This document shows positions 12,601 to 26,113 of a DNA stretch of 64,000 bases, in pieces; the stretch's first letter is position 1, and each line of letters begins with the position of its first letter. The notes under the pieces are model-generated. The model was not told where the DNA came from. It saw nothing but the letters and a program-made list of their open reading frames with translations, and did not search any database. Origin of the DNA: Apostichopus japonicus. Its lineage: Eukaryota; Echinodermata; Holothuroidea; Aspidochirotida; Stichopodidae. The DNA lies in contig NC_092577.1 in assembly GCF_037975245.1 (NCBI RefSeq), forward strand, positions 27,089,398 to 27,153,397, written 5' to 3'. Made by a program: the position numbers and the translations under genes.

Positions 12601-15600
12601 TACACATAGTCCCTGAAATAACTGTCATGCATCTACAGTACACATAGTCCCTGAAATAACTGTCATGCATCTACAGTACACATAGTCCCTGAAATAACTG
12701 TCATGCATCTACAGTACACATAGTCCCTGAAATAACTGTCATGCATCTACAGTACACATAGTCCCTGAAATAACTGTCATGCATCTACAGTACACATAGT
12801 CCCTGAAATAACTGTCATGCATCTACAGTACACATAGTCCCTGAAATAACTGTCATTCATCTACAGTACACATAGTCCCTGAAATAACTGTCATGCATCT
12901 ACAGTACACATAGTCCCTGAAATAACTGTCATGCATCTACAGTACACATAGACCCTGAAATAACTGTCATGCATCTACAGTACACATAGTCCCTGAAATA
13001 ACTGTCATGCATCTACAGTACACATAGTCCCTGAAATAACTGTCATGCATCTACAGTACACATAGTCCCTGAAATAACTGTCATGCATCTACAGTACACA
13101 TAGACCCTGAAATAACTGTCATGCATCTACAGTACACATAGTCCCTGAAATAACTGTCATGCATCTACAGTACACATAGTCCCTGAAATAACTGTCATGC
13201 ATCTACAGTACACATAGTCCCTGAAATAACTGTCATTCATCTACAGTACACATAGTCCCTGAAATAACTGTCATGCATCTACAGTACACATAGTCCCTGA
13301 AATAACTGTCATGCATCTACAGTACACATAGACCCTGAAATAACTGTCATGCATCTACAGTACACATAGTCCCTGAAATAACTGTCATGCATCTACAGTA
13401 CACATAGTCCCTGAAATAATTGTCATGCATCTACAGTACAAATAGTGTGTACTACACTTCCTCTAGCTTTCCCTGCTCCAAGATTAACCATTTATTACCA
13501 GTAATCATATCTGCTGATATTGTTCTTGTTTGCACCAAATCTTTACAATTTATGACTTTTTGTTTTCTCTACGTCTTTTGTGTTGATATTTTATGATGGT
13601 ATATGCAATTTTGTATTCTATGTATCCCTTTGTGTCCCTTTGGAACTTAAAACCAATAGGATAGTTATTTTTTTAACAAAAGACTTATTATGAATTAGAT
13701 TCGTGTTCTAACTATATAAATCTACTTGGACTTTAAATTGTACTTAAATATTCTTATTTATTTCTTATTAATTTGGCTGATGTAATAGTGTGCCCTTTTC
13801 AGTGTTATCATAGTTTTTTTTTTGTGCTGATTTGTGTTTTTCAGCCCCTTTATATGTCACAGAATGTTATATCTCATACAAATTATTAGAAACAGGAAAT
13901 ACTAGACAAATAGAACTTTTTGTAGTAGGGTTATGAGAATTGAACCTTAAACCGGTGCTGGTAGATTTGCTGGTTGGGTTGGTGTTGAGTTTCTTGCCAA
14001 GCCAGGTAGTTATAGGTTAGAGTTTTAGCTTCCCTCATGGTATCAAATGGAATTGACTGGGTTCCTACAATACCTCATTCAGAATCTCATCTTAGAACAA
14101 AAGGCCAAGAGATTGTAAGTCCAACAATCATTACAGACGTTATGTTTTACTGCACTATACTCTGCTTTGTAATCATATTTTCAAACTTTTTATGTTTGTG
14201 GAACCCCTGGATCCTAAAATTCACAAACCATTAAATTGTATTTTTAAGTCTTGAAGCAGAAAGATCTTCGTGTGTGGTAAACAGGAACTGCATGTAAGAT
14301 GTCGTTTTGAATCTTGGTTATGAAGTGATGGTTTTGACACCACAGAGGGTTAGCACAGATCACAGCTGCTGTTGCCCAAAAGGATGCATCTTAATTCAAG
14401 TATACCTATACACCACTGACAATAAAATTCATTTAGTTAAGATCATATACCACAATTACTAAATAGCTCAAATGAAGAGATGTCAGGACAATGAACTTGA
14501 ACAAATTGATTACCTGCACTTAAAGTAGCATTCTGCATTACACTAATATTTTATTGACTGTATCAACTTAATAAGTAACCTTAAAATCCAAGTCTCACCA
14601 AGAAGTGAAAATAAAAAGCAAAAATAATCCACTATGCAAACTGTTCCAGTACATTGATGTATAATTGATTGGGCTGGTAGTATTTTATTGTCAGGTCCTG
14701 TGAAAGATACCATTATTTTTTATTCTATGAATTATTTTGAATAATGCAGCAAAATGCCAAGTCACTGAAAAAAAAAGCTGATAATGTTGGTGAAGCAAAG
14801 TAATGCTGATGGGAACAGTTTATATCTATTAGACTATCTATATATTATGGCCTGCAATATGGCTATTGTTTCGTTCAAGTTGGTAGTAGCCATGGGGGGA
14901 GAGGAACAAGTGTTAGGAGAAGGGGGGCAGGTGGGGGGGGGAGGGACATAGCACAGTGGTAATGGTGGAATGGGATCACTTCAGTTCATACTACTCCACA
15001 CTGATTAAGTGTGTTTTAGTTACCTTTTCATGTTTCACTGTATTTCATGCACATATTCTGCTATTAGAGATAGAAAATTGTTACTTGGTTTTGGCTTATA
15101 CCACATTATTCAGAGGGACCCTGTTTAAATGCTCAACCACACACAGTGTTGACACTTGGACTTGCAAACACTTTTGTCATCCAGCTGTTCACTTGGTAGC
15201 ATATAATTGGATTTAATTTGTTGGGTATCAGTGAATGCTTCCATTCTATTACTTAAACTAACAAGCAAGACCAACAGAAGTCATGAGGGAAAAATAATAC
15301 CACCATGAGAAGTGGTTGCTTCCAGCCGTGTCCATGCAGGGTGCCCGAGGTACTTCTCTTTATCCATGTCTGTCTCCTGCCACCTCCCATTTTGAGATTC
15401 TCTTTGCTGATGCGCTACACCAGGGTTGTTCCCCCGGTAACAAAGTTTGTCTTTCCGTCAGTGCTCTGAATCAGGATACAGTAGTATCAAGGTAACCCTG
15501 CACAGTTGGATAAACATTTTTCCAGAGTGAAAATAATTATTTCATATTAGGGAGCTCAGTGGAGGCTTGAAAAGATTTTAAGCTACCATGGTTTAGACAC

Positions 15601-18600
15601 ACATAAGATGTGACCTAAAGCCACTGCAAACATCTATTTGTATTATTAGACCGGAGTGGGTGTGCGATACTGGTGAATTTGTTCTTTGGAGTTGCATCTT
15701 AATATCTGAACCTCAGACAGCGATAAAAACTCAAGTTGAAAATGTCAAGCAAAGACAGTATTAACTGTTAATGATGAATTTCTGCTATGAACCCAAGTCA
15801 TTCTAATACAGATGCCTAGCATTAGCTGCTACATAATTGGGAGAGAGGTATATCCTCAAATCAATAGTTTGAACTAGGAATGACACCATGGTCACATAAT
15901 TTGCAAAAACAACAAATTTGTCTTATTTCAAATATCATATCAGCTGGAGGAAAATGACACATCCAGCTAACAGCATTTTAACAATTTTGTTAATGGTTTA
16001 CTAATTTAAGAGAAATAGTAACTAAACCTTGTAAAATACCCCCCCCCCCTCTCTCCCCAAAAGAACATTAATTTCAACCATCACATTTTTTTTGACTCTG
16101 GGCCTATGCATCTATAAAACATTGAAATTTTGTTAGCTCCTCCTTTTCCATGTTTTAAGCTCAACAAGGCTATGTTGAGTGATAGTCCTGGCTGAAGTTG
16201 AATTCTTAGACAATATGATGAGTTTGTTTCTGGAAGGTATTTGATAGTTATGCAGGACATTTCAGATCACTATATCTGTTTCTATGATTTAAAGTTGTAT
16301 TAATTCAAGAGCCGCAAAACCACTTTCAAAGGTGGAATCCATCCTTGTAAAATTGCATATATGGACACTCCAGTTTCAAAACCCAAAATGGTATTTTTAA
16401 ATTTGGAAATCCTAAATTGTCTGAAAAGGAGCAAAATTTTATAGTTCATTTTATTACCAAAGAAAAAAATGTGAACAAAGGAAAAGAGCTATGACAAGCT
16501 GAAATGATAAGTTCTTAAATGATGACGCTAGCAGTCAGCATGTGCAGAAGCTAGCAGTCAGCATGTGCAGTGATCCATTTAATGATGTTTATGGTGTCAG
16601 GATACGATTAGAGCCATAGTTTAGGTCAAAGGTGGTAAGGATGCCTTCCGAAATCTAGGAATTCAGCACGTTTTCAAAACAAGGTAGAGTTTACATGTTA
16701 GTAAAGAGTGGTTTTTTTATGTTTAATGGTTGCCTGAGTTAATTATGATGTATTCATCAACTCTCAGCTCTTCCTGTACATCAACAAGACAAGTTCACTC
16801 TTGGGAGATTCACTGGTTTATTTTTACTTCTGTTTTACTATTTATGTCAGTAACATATTTAGGACATGCTTCACTGTTGTAAAGTTTCTAGTTTGTATCA
16901 ATAATATTGATAGTTGGCTGTACACACACTGAGTATTGTTGAGAGATGTCTACATATTGTAAAGATTAGACTGACTAAATTTCACTGACAGTGGAACAAG
17001 AGTTAGGATTAGATCATTAGATTTGTAACCTATACAGTACATAGCTATAACTGAGGATTCTGTATAGCTAAAAGTGACTAGCTAGGATTAGATCATTAGA
17101 TTTGTAACCTATACAGTACATAGCTATAACTGAGGATTCTGTATAGCTAAAAGTGACTAGCTAGGATTAGATCATTAGATTTGTAACCTATACAGTACAT
17201 AGCTATAACTGAGGATTCTGTATAGCTAAAAGTGACTAGCTAGGATTAGATCATTAGATTTGTAACCTATACAGTACATAGCTACAACTGAGGATTCTGT
17301 ATAGCTAAAAGTGACTAGTTAGGATTAGATCATTAGATTTGTAACCTATACAGTACATAGCTATAACTGAGGATTCTGTATAGCTGAAAGTGACTAGCTA
17401 GGATTAGATCATTAGATTTGTAACCTATACAGTACATAGCTATAACTGAGGATTCTGTATAGCTAAAAGTGACTAGCTAGGATTAGATCATTAGATTTGT
17501 AACCTATACAGTACATAGCTATAACTGAGGATTCTGTATAGCTAAAAGTGACTAGCTAGGATTAGATCATTAGATTTGTAACATATTCACATAGCTATGA
17601 CTGAGGATTCTGTATAGCTAAAAGTGACTAGCTAGGATTAGATCATTAGATTTGTAACCTATACAGTACATAGCTATAACTGAGGATTCTGTATAGCTAA
17701 AAGTGACTAGCTAGGATTAGATCATTAGATTTGTAACATATTCACATAGCTATGACTGAGGATTCTGTATAGCTGAAAGTGACTAGCTAGGATTAGATCA
17801 TTAGATTTGTAACCTATACAGTACATAGCTATAACTGAGGATTCTGTATAGCTGAAAGTGACTAGCTAGGATTAGATCATTAGATTTGTAACCTATACAG
17901 TACATAGCTATAACTGAGGATTCTGTATAGCTAAAAGTGACTAGCTAGGATTAGATCATTAGATTTGTAACCTATACAGTACATAGCTATAACTGAGGAT
18001 TCTGTATAGCTAAAAGTGACTAGCTAGGATTAGATCATTAGATTTGTAACCTATACAGTACATAGCTATAACTGAGGATTCTGTATAGCTAAAAGTGACT
18101 AGCTAGGATTAGATCATTAGATTTGTAACCTATACACATAGCTATAACTGAGGATTCTGTATAGCTAAAAGTGACTAGCTAGGATTAGATCATTAGATTT
18201 GTAACCTATACAGTACATAGCTATAACTGAGGATTCTGTATAGCTAAAAGTGACTAGCTAGGATTAGATCATTAGATTTGTAACCTATACAGTACATAGC
18301 TATAACTGAGGATTCTGTATAGCTAAAAGTGACTAGCTAGGATTAGATCATTAGATTTGTAACCTATACACATAGCTAGCACCTCTACATTCATCACTGT
18401 TGACAATCGTCCACCACAATGATGGTGCAGGGCAGACATATGTCTTATGTACCTAGCAGCTCAGTCGCCAACCAAAATTGATTTTGCATGATGGGGCCTA
18501 AACACAAACATCAAAGCATGTAAGCCGCTTCTATATCTGGTCAGATTCTCTCCTACTCCCCTGGTTACCTGCAGAACAGCTTTGTTGTGCCTGCTATTAC

Positions 18601-21600
18601 CAAAGATCCAATGAAGCAGCCCATTGTGTTGTTCTGCGTCATTAAAGTGTTTGCATTTGGTGCGTGTAGGTGTCAGTAAAAGGTATTTTTATCAGGTTCA
18701 CTGAAATTTTCTTGATGAATTGGATCGGAGAGTGTTTCAAGAAGATCTGAAAAGTCAGAGTACAAGCAATATTTTAAGTTTTCTGTGATAATGGCTGTTT
18801 GATGAAAAGCCTGTAAAGAGCTCAATAATTGTTAGATTTTGGTGTAATTTTAACTTTGGTTCATCATTGATCAGCCAGTGATTAAATGTCAGTTGAGTGG
18901 CGGAGACCACCTAAGTATATCTTGCTGTATCAGATATAAAATAAAACCCTTAATAGTGGATCAGTTATCTTATAGCCTAGCATAGCCACCAAAATAAAAA
19001 CATGATTATTTGTACTATATCAGGTGGGCTAGACTGTTAAGATAGCCTGACCCTGGGACCTCTACCTGACCAAATGGTTGACTGCTTCTTGAAGAAAAAA
19101 AAAGGCTGTTTAAATATATATCTTGTGAGCTACAGCTAGGACACTGCATGTACCACTGTCAATGGTACAGTGTTGCACTTTGCAGTAAATTCATCAGCTG
19201 ATATGTGTCCGTAAGAGATCGTTACATACCTAGCCCTAGATCTGAGTTGCTACTAAGAATGGACACATATTACATAGATGTTAATAAATCTGGCAAATGA
19301 CAAGAATAATTAATAATTTGATGCACTTTTTAGTTAATTTTAGGTGATTTTTAATAATATATACAAATGGTTTTGTTCAATTTATTGCAGATCCCAAAAG
19401 AAACAAGAATGCTGCAGTTGCTTCAGCATCCAGTAATAGTCACCGTCTTTCACCGTTACAACCAACTCCAATTCATCTAGCACCACTGCCATGTGGTTCA
19501 CCACGACAGAAGTTACTGGAAACTGGCTACCCTATCATACCCATTTCTCCATCGGCATGGGCCCAAAGCCTTGGATGGGCACAACTAGTGCAAAGCTTCA
19601 ACAGCCCTTTCTTATCTCCTCCTCAATTTGCTACTGGACGTGTGAATGGAAAGTTGGTGGAGAAGGCCCCTAAATTTGATTACGCCAACATCGCCATGTC
19701 AGCCACCAGGCCATGCAGCTCTGACAAGACCACCAAACTTACAGGTCTAACCTTCCCCTCCCAACCTCCAGAAAGGAAAAAGGGGAGAGGACCGTCCCGC
19801 ACTAAGAAAGAATTTATTTGCCGTTTCTGTGGCCGTCACTTCACGAAATCGTATAACCTCCTCATCCACGAGAGAACCCATACCGATGAGCGTCCATACA
19901 GCTGTGACATCTGTCACAAGGCCTTCAGGAGACAAGATCATCTCCGTGACCACAAGTAAGTTACACAAATATTCTATTAATCTGCTGGACCAAGAATATT
20001 AATATGCAAAAAAGACAATGAAAGTAGGCAATGAACATGAAAATACAGAAGAAGGGATTAGCTAGCTTCTTTATAATCTCCTGATTATAGTCAAACTCAG
20101 ATAAGTAGAGTTTATCACTTCCTTCTGTCAGTTGTCAGATTCAGTGTGTATTGTATGTTGTTGTATATAACTAACTACATTGCAAGTAAAGGTTGCATAG
20201 CAATCCTGTATGACGATACTATGCATGGTCAGCGAACTTTGGACATTGTTTAACCAAATTCAAGTGAAGGGCTGTAAATCATGTTTTTCAGTGGTTTTAA
20301 GTTTATTGTAGCAATTTTCTCAAGACCTAGAAAGATCGGAGCTCTGTTAATGTTGAAGATTCAACACAACAGTCGAATTATTACTTAAATGTACTAATTA
20401 TCCATGTAAAGGTATCATGTAATGATTTCTTAAAGCTCTCAGTGTGGAATCAATTCATTTGTCATCTTGGTACATTGATGCAGCTGTTTTCCAGCTTTTA
20501 TCAGTTAGCTCACTGCTCTAATGATTGTTTGTTATGAGTTTTGCTATATGTTAAACAATGTGGTGAACAACCTTGTCTTCTTTTGACTGTAAAATCCTGT
20601 TTTCTGCAAAGTATTTATCAAACATTCTTAGATCTATCAACTCAACTGTAAATTTATATTTCCTTCCTTTAGCTATCTAAACAAAATCATGTTAATCCTT
20701 TCAGAAGTTTGTCTTTAGTTTACCCTTTAAGATCCTGTGACACACTGGCCAGGTTATGTTTTGGCAGGCATAAATCTCTTGAGTGGTATACCCATGGTAG
20801 CTGGGACACCACCAGGCAGAGAGGGTTGCATGGAAGGGACCACCATTCAGGTTTACAGTGTTTAGAGAAAGTCAAACCATAGATTGGAGAGGTGATGAAA
20901 GCATGGTTGTAAAACAGCTATATAGATAAGAACAGTAGCAGTGGGTACATCAGGTTTAGTGACAGATTTCTGGCTTTGTTCTATCATCCTTCCCCCATTA
21001 CAGAGGGAGTACCAGACTGTCTGAAATGCTATAAATTAATGGCGATTGCATGTTTACTACCACACAGGAGCCTGGATATGATTCACGCTCTTCTACACTA
21101 TAACGCTCCCCACTGCTATAAACTAGTGTGGAAATTATGTCTAGTTCAGCAGCTTACAACTTAAGTTCTATATATAGTCATATGGAAGGTAATAATCAAT
21201 GCTACTTGTGAACAGTTTTTGAATATGCCTCTTTCCTCCGGCCCAGCCCCTAGGTATCACAGTATTGATTAATTGGTTAATCCTAACTCTAGATGTGTAA
21301 TGATATTACAAAAGTACACAAAAAGACATCTGTTTTGTTATAAGAAACATAGTTGAAATTCCTGCCTTTGTTAAGAAAACAATAGTGACCTTGATGTTTC
21401 CTAAATCATATTCAAAGTTGAAATATATATTCACAAATTGATTGTTAGTAGATTGGTTGTGTGATGGTATAAGTTTGTCTTTAGTTCATCAACAATTCCA
21501 GGATTTGTATCTTAAAGAGCTAGAGAACGAATAAACGTGCTGCAGACCTGTTACATTTGGGTCAAAGTTGATTGTTTCTTGACAGTCTTGGTTTATGGAC

Positions 21601-24600
21601 AGTAGTCTTTACTAATCTGTCAATCAAAGAGGCTGAGGTGATCTTATCTTTCACACGATTCCTCCCATCCAACCACAAACAGCCCCAATATCTTCCATTT
21701 TATCATCAAGAGCAAATATCTAATTGATTTGATAGTTTACAATTTTCCAATTCATTTGTTGATTCAAGCCCTATAATTCATACAGTGTTTAATACTGCAG
21801 GGTGTTGCCTGACCTATCGATGGTCGCAGAGGCTTCTGGTAGTAGTGAAAAACAAGAAGTTTTATCTTTACTGATTTTCAATCATTGTGACAAACTGAAA
21901 TTCTATCTATAAAATGTAAATAACATCTGCTAAATCGGTCAACTAAATGACTTCATCAGATATCAACATATATCCTGCTAGATCAAACTACATGAGGATT
22001 GTGTGGAAGAGATTATACTAGTATCCCTTAAATTTACATAAATATAGTAATAAGGTAAAAAAATCTTTATTGTATTCAGTATTGTATAAAGAAACGCATC
22101 ATGACTAGTTAAATATGGTTACAAACATTTTCAAGCCACGTAAAATAGAAACAGGTTTTTGATACATACAGTACACATAAATTTGTTGATGTTCATTCAC
22201 AGAGTAGTCATAATGTTTAGGTTACTAAGATATTAGGGATACCGTCAGTGTATAACCATGCCATCTCTTTGTCACAATTAGTCATGGTTTCTTAAGTCAA
22301 ATCACAAGTCATGGTTTCTTAAGTCAAATCACAAGTCATGGTTTCTTAAGTCAAATCACAAGTCATTTCATTTCAGTTTGTTGTAAGTCAAGTTACAAGT
22401 CAAAATATAACAGCAACTTATAAAGTCATATTATAGGAATACAGTAGGCCAATTTACAACTTCAAATCAAGAGGTAAAGTCCAACAATTAGGCATCTTTG
22501 TGAATTGTTGCAGGTATAGGCTGGTGTGATTGATGTAGTTCTAGCTGCCCTACGATGAGGGCAGGAAATTTAACTAAAGGAATAATCTTGCTAGTGGATT
22601 GGACAACAGCTGAACTTTATTGTAAAACATGCACTTCTACCCTACCTCCTTCATTATATGTCTATGACTGAAAATATTACTGTATATTCACTACTGTATA
22701 AGTCATGAAACATGACTATACTGTACAATATTCAGAATACCTTGATTGACCATAACTACTAACTGTGTAGAGTATGTGTAACATCAGAAATCATATTATC
22801 AAATATTTGTACCACCATTCATATAAATGATGTATAAGCGCTCAGGATAACTATATTACTCATTCCACATATAAGCAGAATGCTTAAATATTCTGCATAC
22901 TTCATCCTCCCAGAGAGAAGACATAAAATTGTTGTCAATAATGCTCAAGTAATGCTAAAGTAATATAGCACATAAAGTAATATAGCACATAAAGTATAGC
23001 ACATAAAATATAGCACATAAAGTAATATAGCACATGTATGAAACCAGTCAATGAACCATCGAAACATATGTTGCTCAAGAAATATGGAATCTCGTAATAT
23101 CAAAATACTAATTATGCAATATAGTTAGTTGCAAAATCTTCTTTCTCATGATAACTTGGCACAGACAAGGATTCCCAGATGTTGCTGGTGTCAATGACAA
23201 GTTTCTTAAGATCGATACTCAATTTGCAGTTAACAACATATTTCAGTCTGCTAGAATATGCTACAAAGATACTGAAAATGGTAAACCCACTTGACCAATG
23301 AAGGGTACATATATTTTCCTTTGCATGTGAAATTAAGTGTCAGCAAAAATAACCTGAATTATGTTTCAAACCAGTACAGTATTTCTTTCAATTTTTTATA
23401 CAAATTGGTAGCGTCTATCCAATAATGTCAAGAAGTCAAATAAATTCATGTCAAGACGCAAATGATTGCCTCAAATGAACAAAACTTCCCTTCCCAACAT
23501 ATTGTTTTGGATTTTTTTCTTTTTTTCTCTTGAAACCTTTAATACAAACCTGCTCGCCGCTTTGCAAAATTGTTAGAAATGATTAGAGGAGTCACAGAGC
23601 ATGGAAATAATTCCTTAGTCATGCAGACTACATTTCATTGTGATTTATCTGTCAGCTTGCAAAACATATAAACAGAAAGTAAGCAGATTGACAAGACTAC
23701 GCACAAGGAATATTTTAAAGCAAATTGGCAATGATAATGAAAACCGGCTCGGGTACTGAGGCTCCAGTTATATTGTACCGAGGTTCCTTTAGTTATATTG
23801 TACCGAGGTTCTTCAATTCTATTGTATCAAGGTTACTCTATTATATTGTACGGAGGTTCCTCAGTTATATTGTACCGAGTTTCCAGTTATATTGTACCAA
23901 GGTTCCTCAATTCTATTGTACCAAGTTTCCAGTTATATTGTACCGAGTTTCCAGTTATATTGTACCGAGTTTCCAGTTATATTGTACCAAGGTTCCTTTA
24001 GTTATATTGTACCGAGGTTCTTCAATTCTATTGTATCAAGGTTACCCTATTATATTGTATGGAGGTTCCTCAGTTATATTGTACCGAGTTTCCAGTTATA
24101 TTGTACCGAGTTTCCAGTTATATTGTACCAAGTTTCCAGTTATATTGTACCAAGTTTCCAGTTATATTGTACCAAGTTTCCAGTTATATTGTACTGAGGT
24201 TCCAGTTATATTGTACCAAGGTTCCTCAGTTATATTGTACCGAGGTTCCTCAATTCTATTGTATCAAGGTTACTCTATTTTATTGTACCGAGGCTCCAGT
24301 TATATTGTACCGAGGTTCCAGTTATATTGTACCGAGTTTCCAGTTATATTGTACTGAGGTTCCTCAATTCTATTGTACCAAGGTTCTTCAATTATATTGT
24401 ACTGAGGTATCTTTGAACTTTGCATGACCTCAGGGGTTTCCCCTTCTACCATGGATCCCTGAATAGTCTCATGATGGCAGGAAGTTTTCATTTGACCTGT
24501 TTTGTGGTTGTATGTCTAACTGAAGGATGTAGTAGTTAGTCTACATCAATGTCTAACTCAGGAGTTTCCTGCATGATCAACTGGTAGCAATGATTAATTA

Positions 24601-26113
24601 TTTAAAGTAGCCAGTTTTCACGGATCATCTTCCATTTCTCTGAAGGTGTATTAAAAGTTAACTAATAAGGAAGGTAGGCACTAGATTTATTTAATTGCAG
24701 GTGTCCTATATCAAAAGTAGGCTTACCCTCAAAACAAGTGGTTATTTACCAATTCATTTCAAATACCGGCCAAAGCCATTGTTTGTGTGATGAGTATTAT
24801 ATCAGCCAAAGATCTAATTAATTAGGGGTTAAGAAGGGCAATATGAAAGGTGGAAACAATTTAGACTCTTATCTGAGTTACCTGAAGTTATGTGAAGGTT
24901 ACACAATTAACAGAACAGTGAGCATAGTTAAATACGAAGGGTGATCTGTAACTAGCAGTCAGTCTCAAAGATGTCAATTAAATCTTCATTTGGTGTTTTC
25001 TTTATTTCAAGACAGACATCTGAAAATGTGAGTCATTATTAAGCCTTTCTGTCAAAGTTTACCATCAGACTAATCCCTGGGTTTATTTACCGGTTTGAAC
25101 ACCTATGTTATCTGTTAGAGCAATCTCTTATCTTATAGGCAGCTTCCGGTGTCCACACTCTTTAACCTGGAGCTTGATTGACAGACCTTGTTTGCTTTAC
25201 AAGATTTTTCACATCCATCTCATGTCTTCTCTGTGCCTAAACCTTCTGTAATTGTACCTCCATGCTCTACTATATGGTGATCATGGTTGAGGTCAAAGTT
25301 TATTTGAAGCTTTAAGTGAGTAATCAGTACTGTTATGTCGTTAATGATGGTACAAGTACTCAGTAATTGAACTTTAATAAGTATCTCAAATCTTCCCAGA
25401 CATGTCGACTCTTGTTTGGGGAGTTATTTATTGTCATAGTTTTCACTATTACAGAGTAAATATCATTGTTGGACTTCATTATGCATTTCAATACTAGTTA
25501 GCTAATGGTTGATTACCAAACATTTGAAGTTTGTTTTTTATTGCAAATTTAGCTTAATAGGAGGATGTAAAGGATTGCGTGTGAGGTGCAGTGAAATAGC
25601 AGTTACTTAAAATCATGTGATAGTTATGTTTGTCTCAATTATTTATTAATTAATTAATTATTTATGTTGGTTTTTGTCTGTCTCTTCTACAGATATATCC
25701 ATTCTAAAGAAAAACCATTTAAATGTACGGAGTGTGGTAAAGGATTCTGTCAGGCTCGAACCCTCGCAGTCCATAAGACCTTGCACCTTCAGCAATCTCC
25801 ACACAAGTGCACCACCTGCGGCCGAACCTTTAACCAGCGGAGCAACCTGAAAACCCACCTGCTTACCCACACAGACATCAAACCCTATAACTGCAACAAC
25901 TGCGGTAAAGAATTTAGACGCAACTGTGACCTTAGACGTCATAGCTTGACTCATGGTGAAGGAGGTTGCATGCCCGAATGCCAAGAAACTGTTATTACTA
26001 TACCATCAGTACCACCCACTAGCCTCCCAGTACCACCGACTTGCCTCCCAGTACCACCTACAAGCCTCCCAGTACCACCACCTATGGAGGAGACGATGAA
26101 ACCAGTTCCCTAA
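6611..26113 (+). CDS. osr: Odd-skipped-related C2H2 zinc-finger transcription factor (three coding exons)
   Basis: Joining 6611-6698, 19391-19955 and 25693-26113 gives 1074 bases, 357 residues plus TAA, with phases agreeing at both junctions. Five C2H2 fingers lie at about residues 171-193, 199-221, 227-249, 255-277 and 283-305. The linkers TDERP, SKEKP and TDIKP and the finger cores [24 protein letters not shown] and [14 protein letters not shown] are those of the Odd-skipped/OSR family, nuclear DNA-binding regulators of gut, kidney and limb or joint development in other animals. Finger 2 is split by intron 2. The N-terminal half (31-165) is Ser/Pro/Thr-rich, and the tail (306-357) carries a seven-residue repeat. 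Family assignment is strong. The first exon is inferred, and I cannot say which paralogue this is. Confidence 0.88.
8667..8880. repeat. 43-bp tandem repeat, 5 copies
   Basis: Units read TCCATAAAATATCTCTCAGG followed by a CTACTGGTTTATATT core. The copies differ at several positions, so this is an older array than the large ones in the same intron. Confidence 0.9.
12003..13446. repeat. 38-bp minisatellite, about 38 copies
   Basis: Each unit contains CATAGTCCCTGAAATAACTG followed by TCATGCATCTACAGTACA. Most copies are identical or differ by one base; one unit near 12350 carries a short deletion. Shared variants, such as GACCCTG for GTCCCTG and CATTCATC for CATGCATC, recur in blocks, which points to segmental amplification. 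There are no unique spacers, so it is not a CRISPR array. Confidence 0.97.
17003..18378. repeat. 79-bp minisatellite, about 17 copies
   Basis: Units start AGGATTAGATCATTAGATTT and contain ACAGTACATAGCTATAACTG and GGATTCTGTATAGC. The period, measured from 17005 to 17084, is 79 bp. A shorter variant reading ACATATTCACATAGCTATG recurs twice (near 17580 and 17735) and a truncated CCTATACACATAGC form appears near 18128 and at the right edge. Confidence 0.97.
19391..19955 (+). CDS. osr: OSR exon 2: N-terminal region, finger 1 and most of finger 2
   Basis: The acceptor is TTTATTGCAG and the donor follows CACAA as GTAAGT. The exon encodes residues 30-217: a Ser/Pro/Thr-rich stretch, the short segment [11 protein letters not shown], a basic patch ([15 protein letters not shown]), finger 1 (C-x2-C, H-x3-H complete) and the C-x2-C and first His of finger 2. 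It stays open from the acceptor onward, so the ATG-like codons inside it are not needed as starts. Confidence 0.92.
22280..22365. repeat. 27-bp tandem repeat, 3 copies
   Basis: Three copies of AGTCATGGTTTCTTAAGTCA plus AATCACA lie head to tail, followed by decayed AAGTCA-containing copies. Confidence 0.9.
23762..24408. repeat. minisatellite built on TTATATTGTACCGAGGTTCC
   Basis: About 28 units of 21-27 bp alternate between short (CCAGTTATATTGTACCGAGT) and longer forms with TCCTCAA. Several frames are open across the array because the unit lacks stop codons, giving translations rich in Tyr, Ser, Val and Pro. The open frames are therefore not evidence of a gene. Two blocks of about 210 bp inside the array look like copies of each other, suggesting block duplication. 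Confidence 0.95.
25693..26113 (+). CDS. osr: OSR exon 3: end of finger 2, fingers 3-5 and C-terminal tail
   Basis: The acceptor follows CTTCTACAG. The first base completes Lys218, then YIH closes finger 2, followed by the SKEKP linker and fingers 3, 4 and 5, all with intact Cys and His ligands. The last 52 residues contain [14 protein letters not shown] and PPTSLPV repeats and end MKPVP before TAA at 26111. The finger array is strongly family-like while the tail is lineage-specific. Confidence 0.94.
26000..26085 (+). repeat. 21-bp coding minisatellite in the OSR tail
   Basis: About four copies of a 21-base unit (CCAGTACCACCCACTAGCCT and one more base) are kept in frame and encode PPTSLPV-type heptads. 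A multiple-of-three period allows copy-number change without a frameshift. Confidence 0.9.

Larger units (their letters stand above)
6699..19390 (+). other. OSR intron 1 (12.7 kb)
   Basis: It runs from the GTAAGA donor to a TTTATTGCAG acceptor. It holds a 43-bp array (8.7-8.9 kb), a 38-bp array (12.0-13.4 kb), a 79-bp array (17.0-18.4 kb) and several G or C homopolymer runs (near 7041, 9775, 14930, 16041). The rest is AT-rich DNA without identifiable exons. Segments at about 15310-15500 and 18400-18700 are less AT-rich and more complex than their surroundings and could be regulatory elements, but nothing in the sequence proves it. Confidence 0.65.
19956..25692 (+). other. OSR intron 2 (5.7 kb)
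   Basis: A GTAAGT donor and a CTTCTACAG acceptor interrupt finger 2 after the DHK residues. Contents: three copies of a 27-bp repeat (22.28-22.37 kb), short ATAGCACATAAAGTA repeats (22.97-23.04 kb), the 22-bp array at 23.76-24.41 kb and a TTAA/ATTA-rich stretch just before the acceptor. I see no further exon. Confidence 0.7.

Noticed and set aside
12003-13446. Regular short repeats resembling a CRISPR array
   Set aside because: Repeats are contiguous with no unique spacers, and the genome is eukaryotic.
14037-14115. Possible OSR first exon (ATG frame ending before GTAAGT)
   Set aside because: It would end in phase 0, whereas the acceptor at 19391 needs phase 1; the exon at 6611-6698 fits.
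23725-24357. 210-residue open frame, the longest in the window
   Set aside because: It is the translation of a stop-free minisatellite; other frames are open too, with the same Tyr/Ser/Val/Pro-rich pattern, and there is no start or splice context.
25658-25984. 108-codon - strand frame opposite OSR exon 3
   Set aside because: Antisense shadow of the zinc-finger exon.
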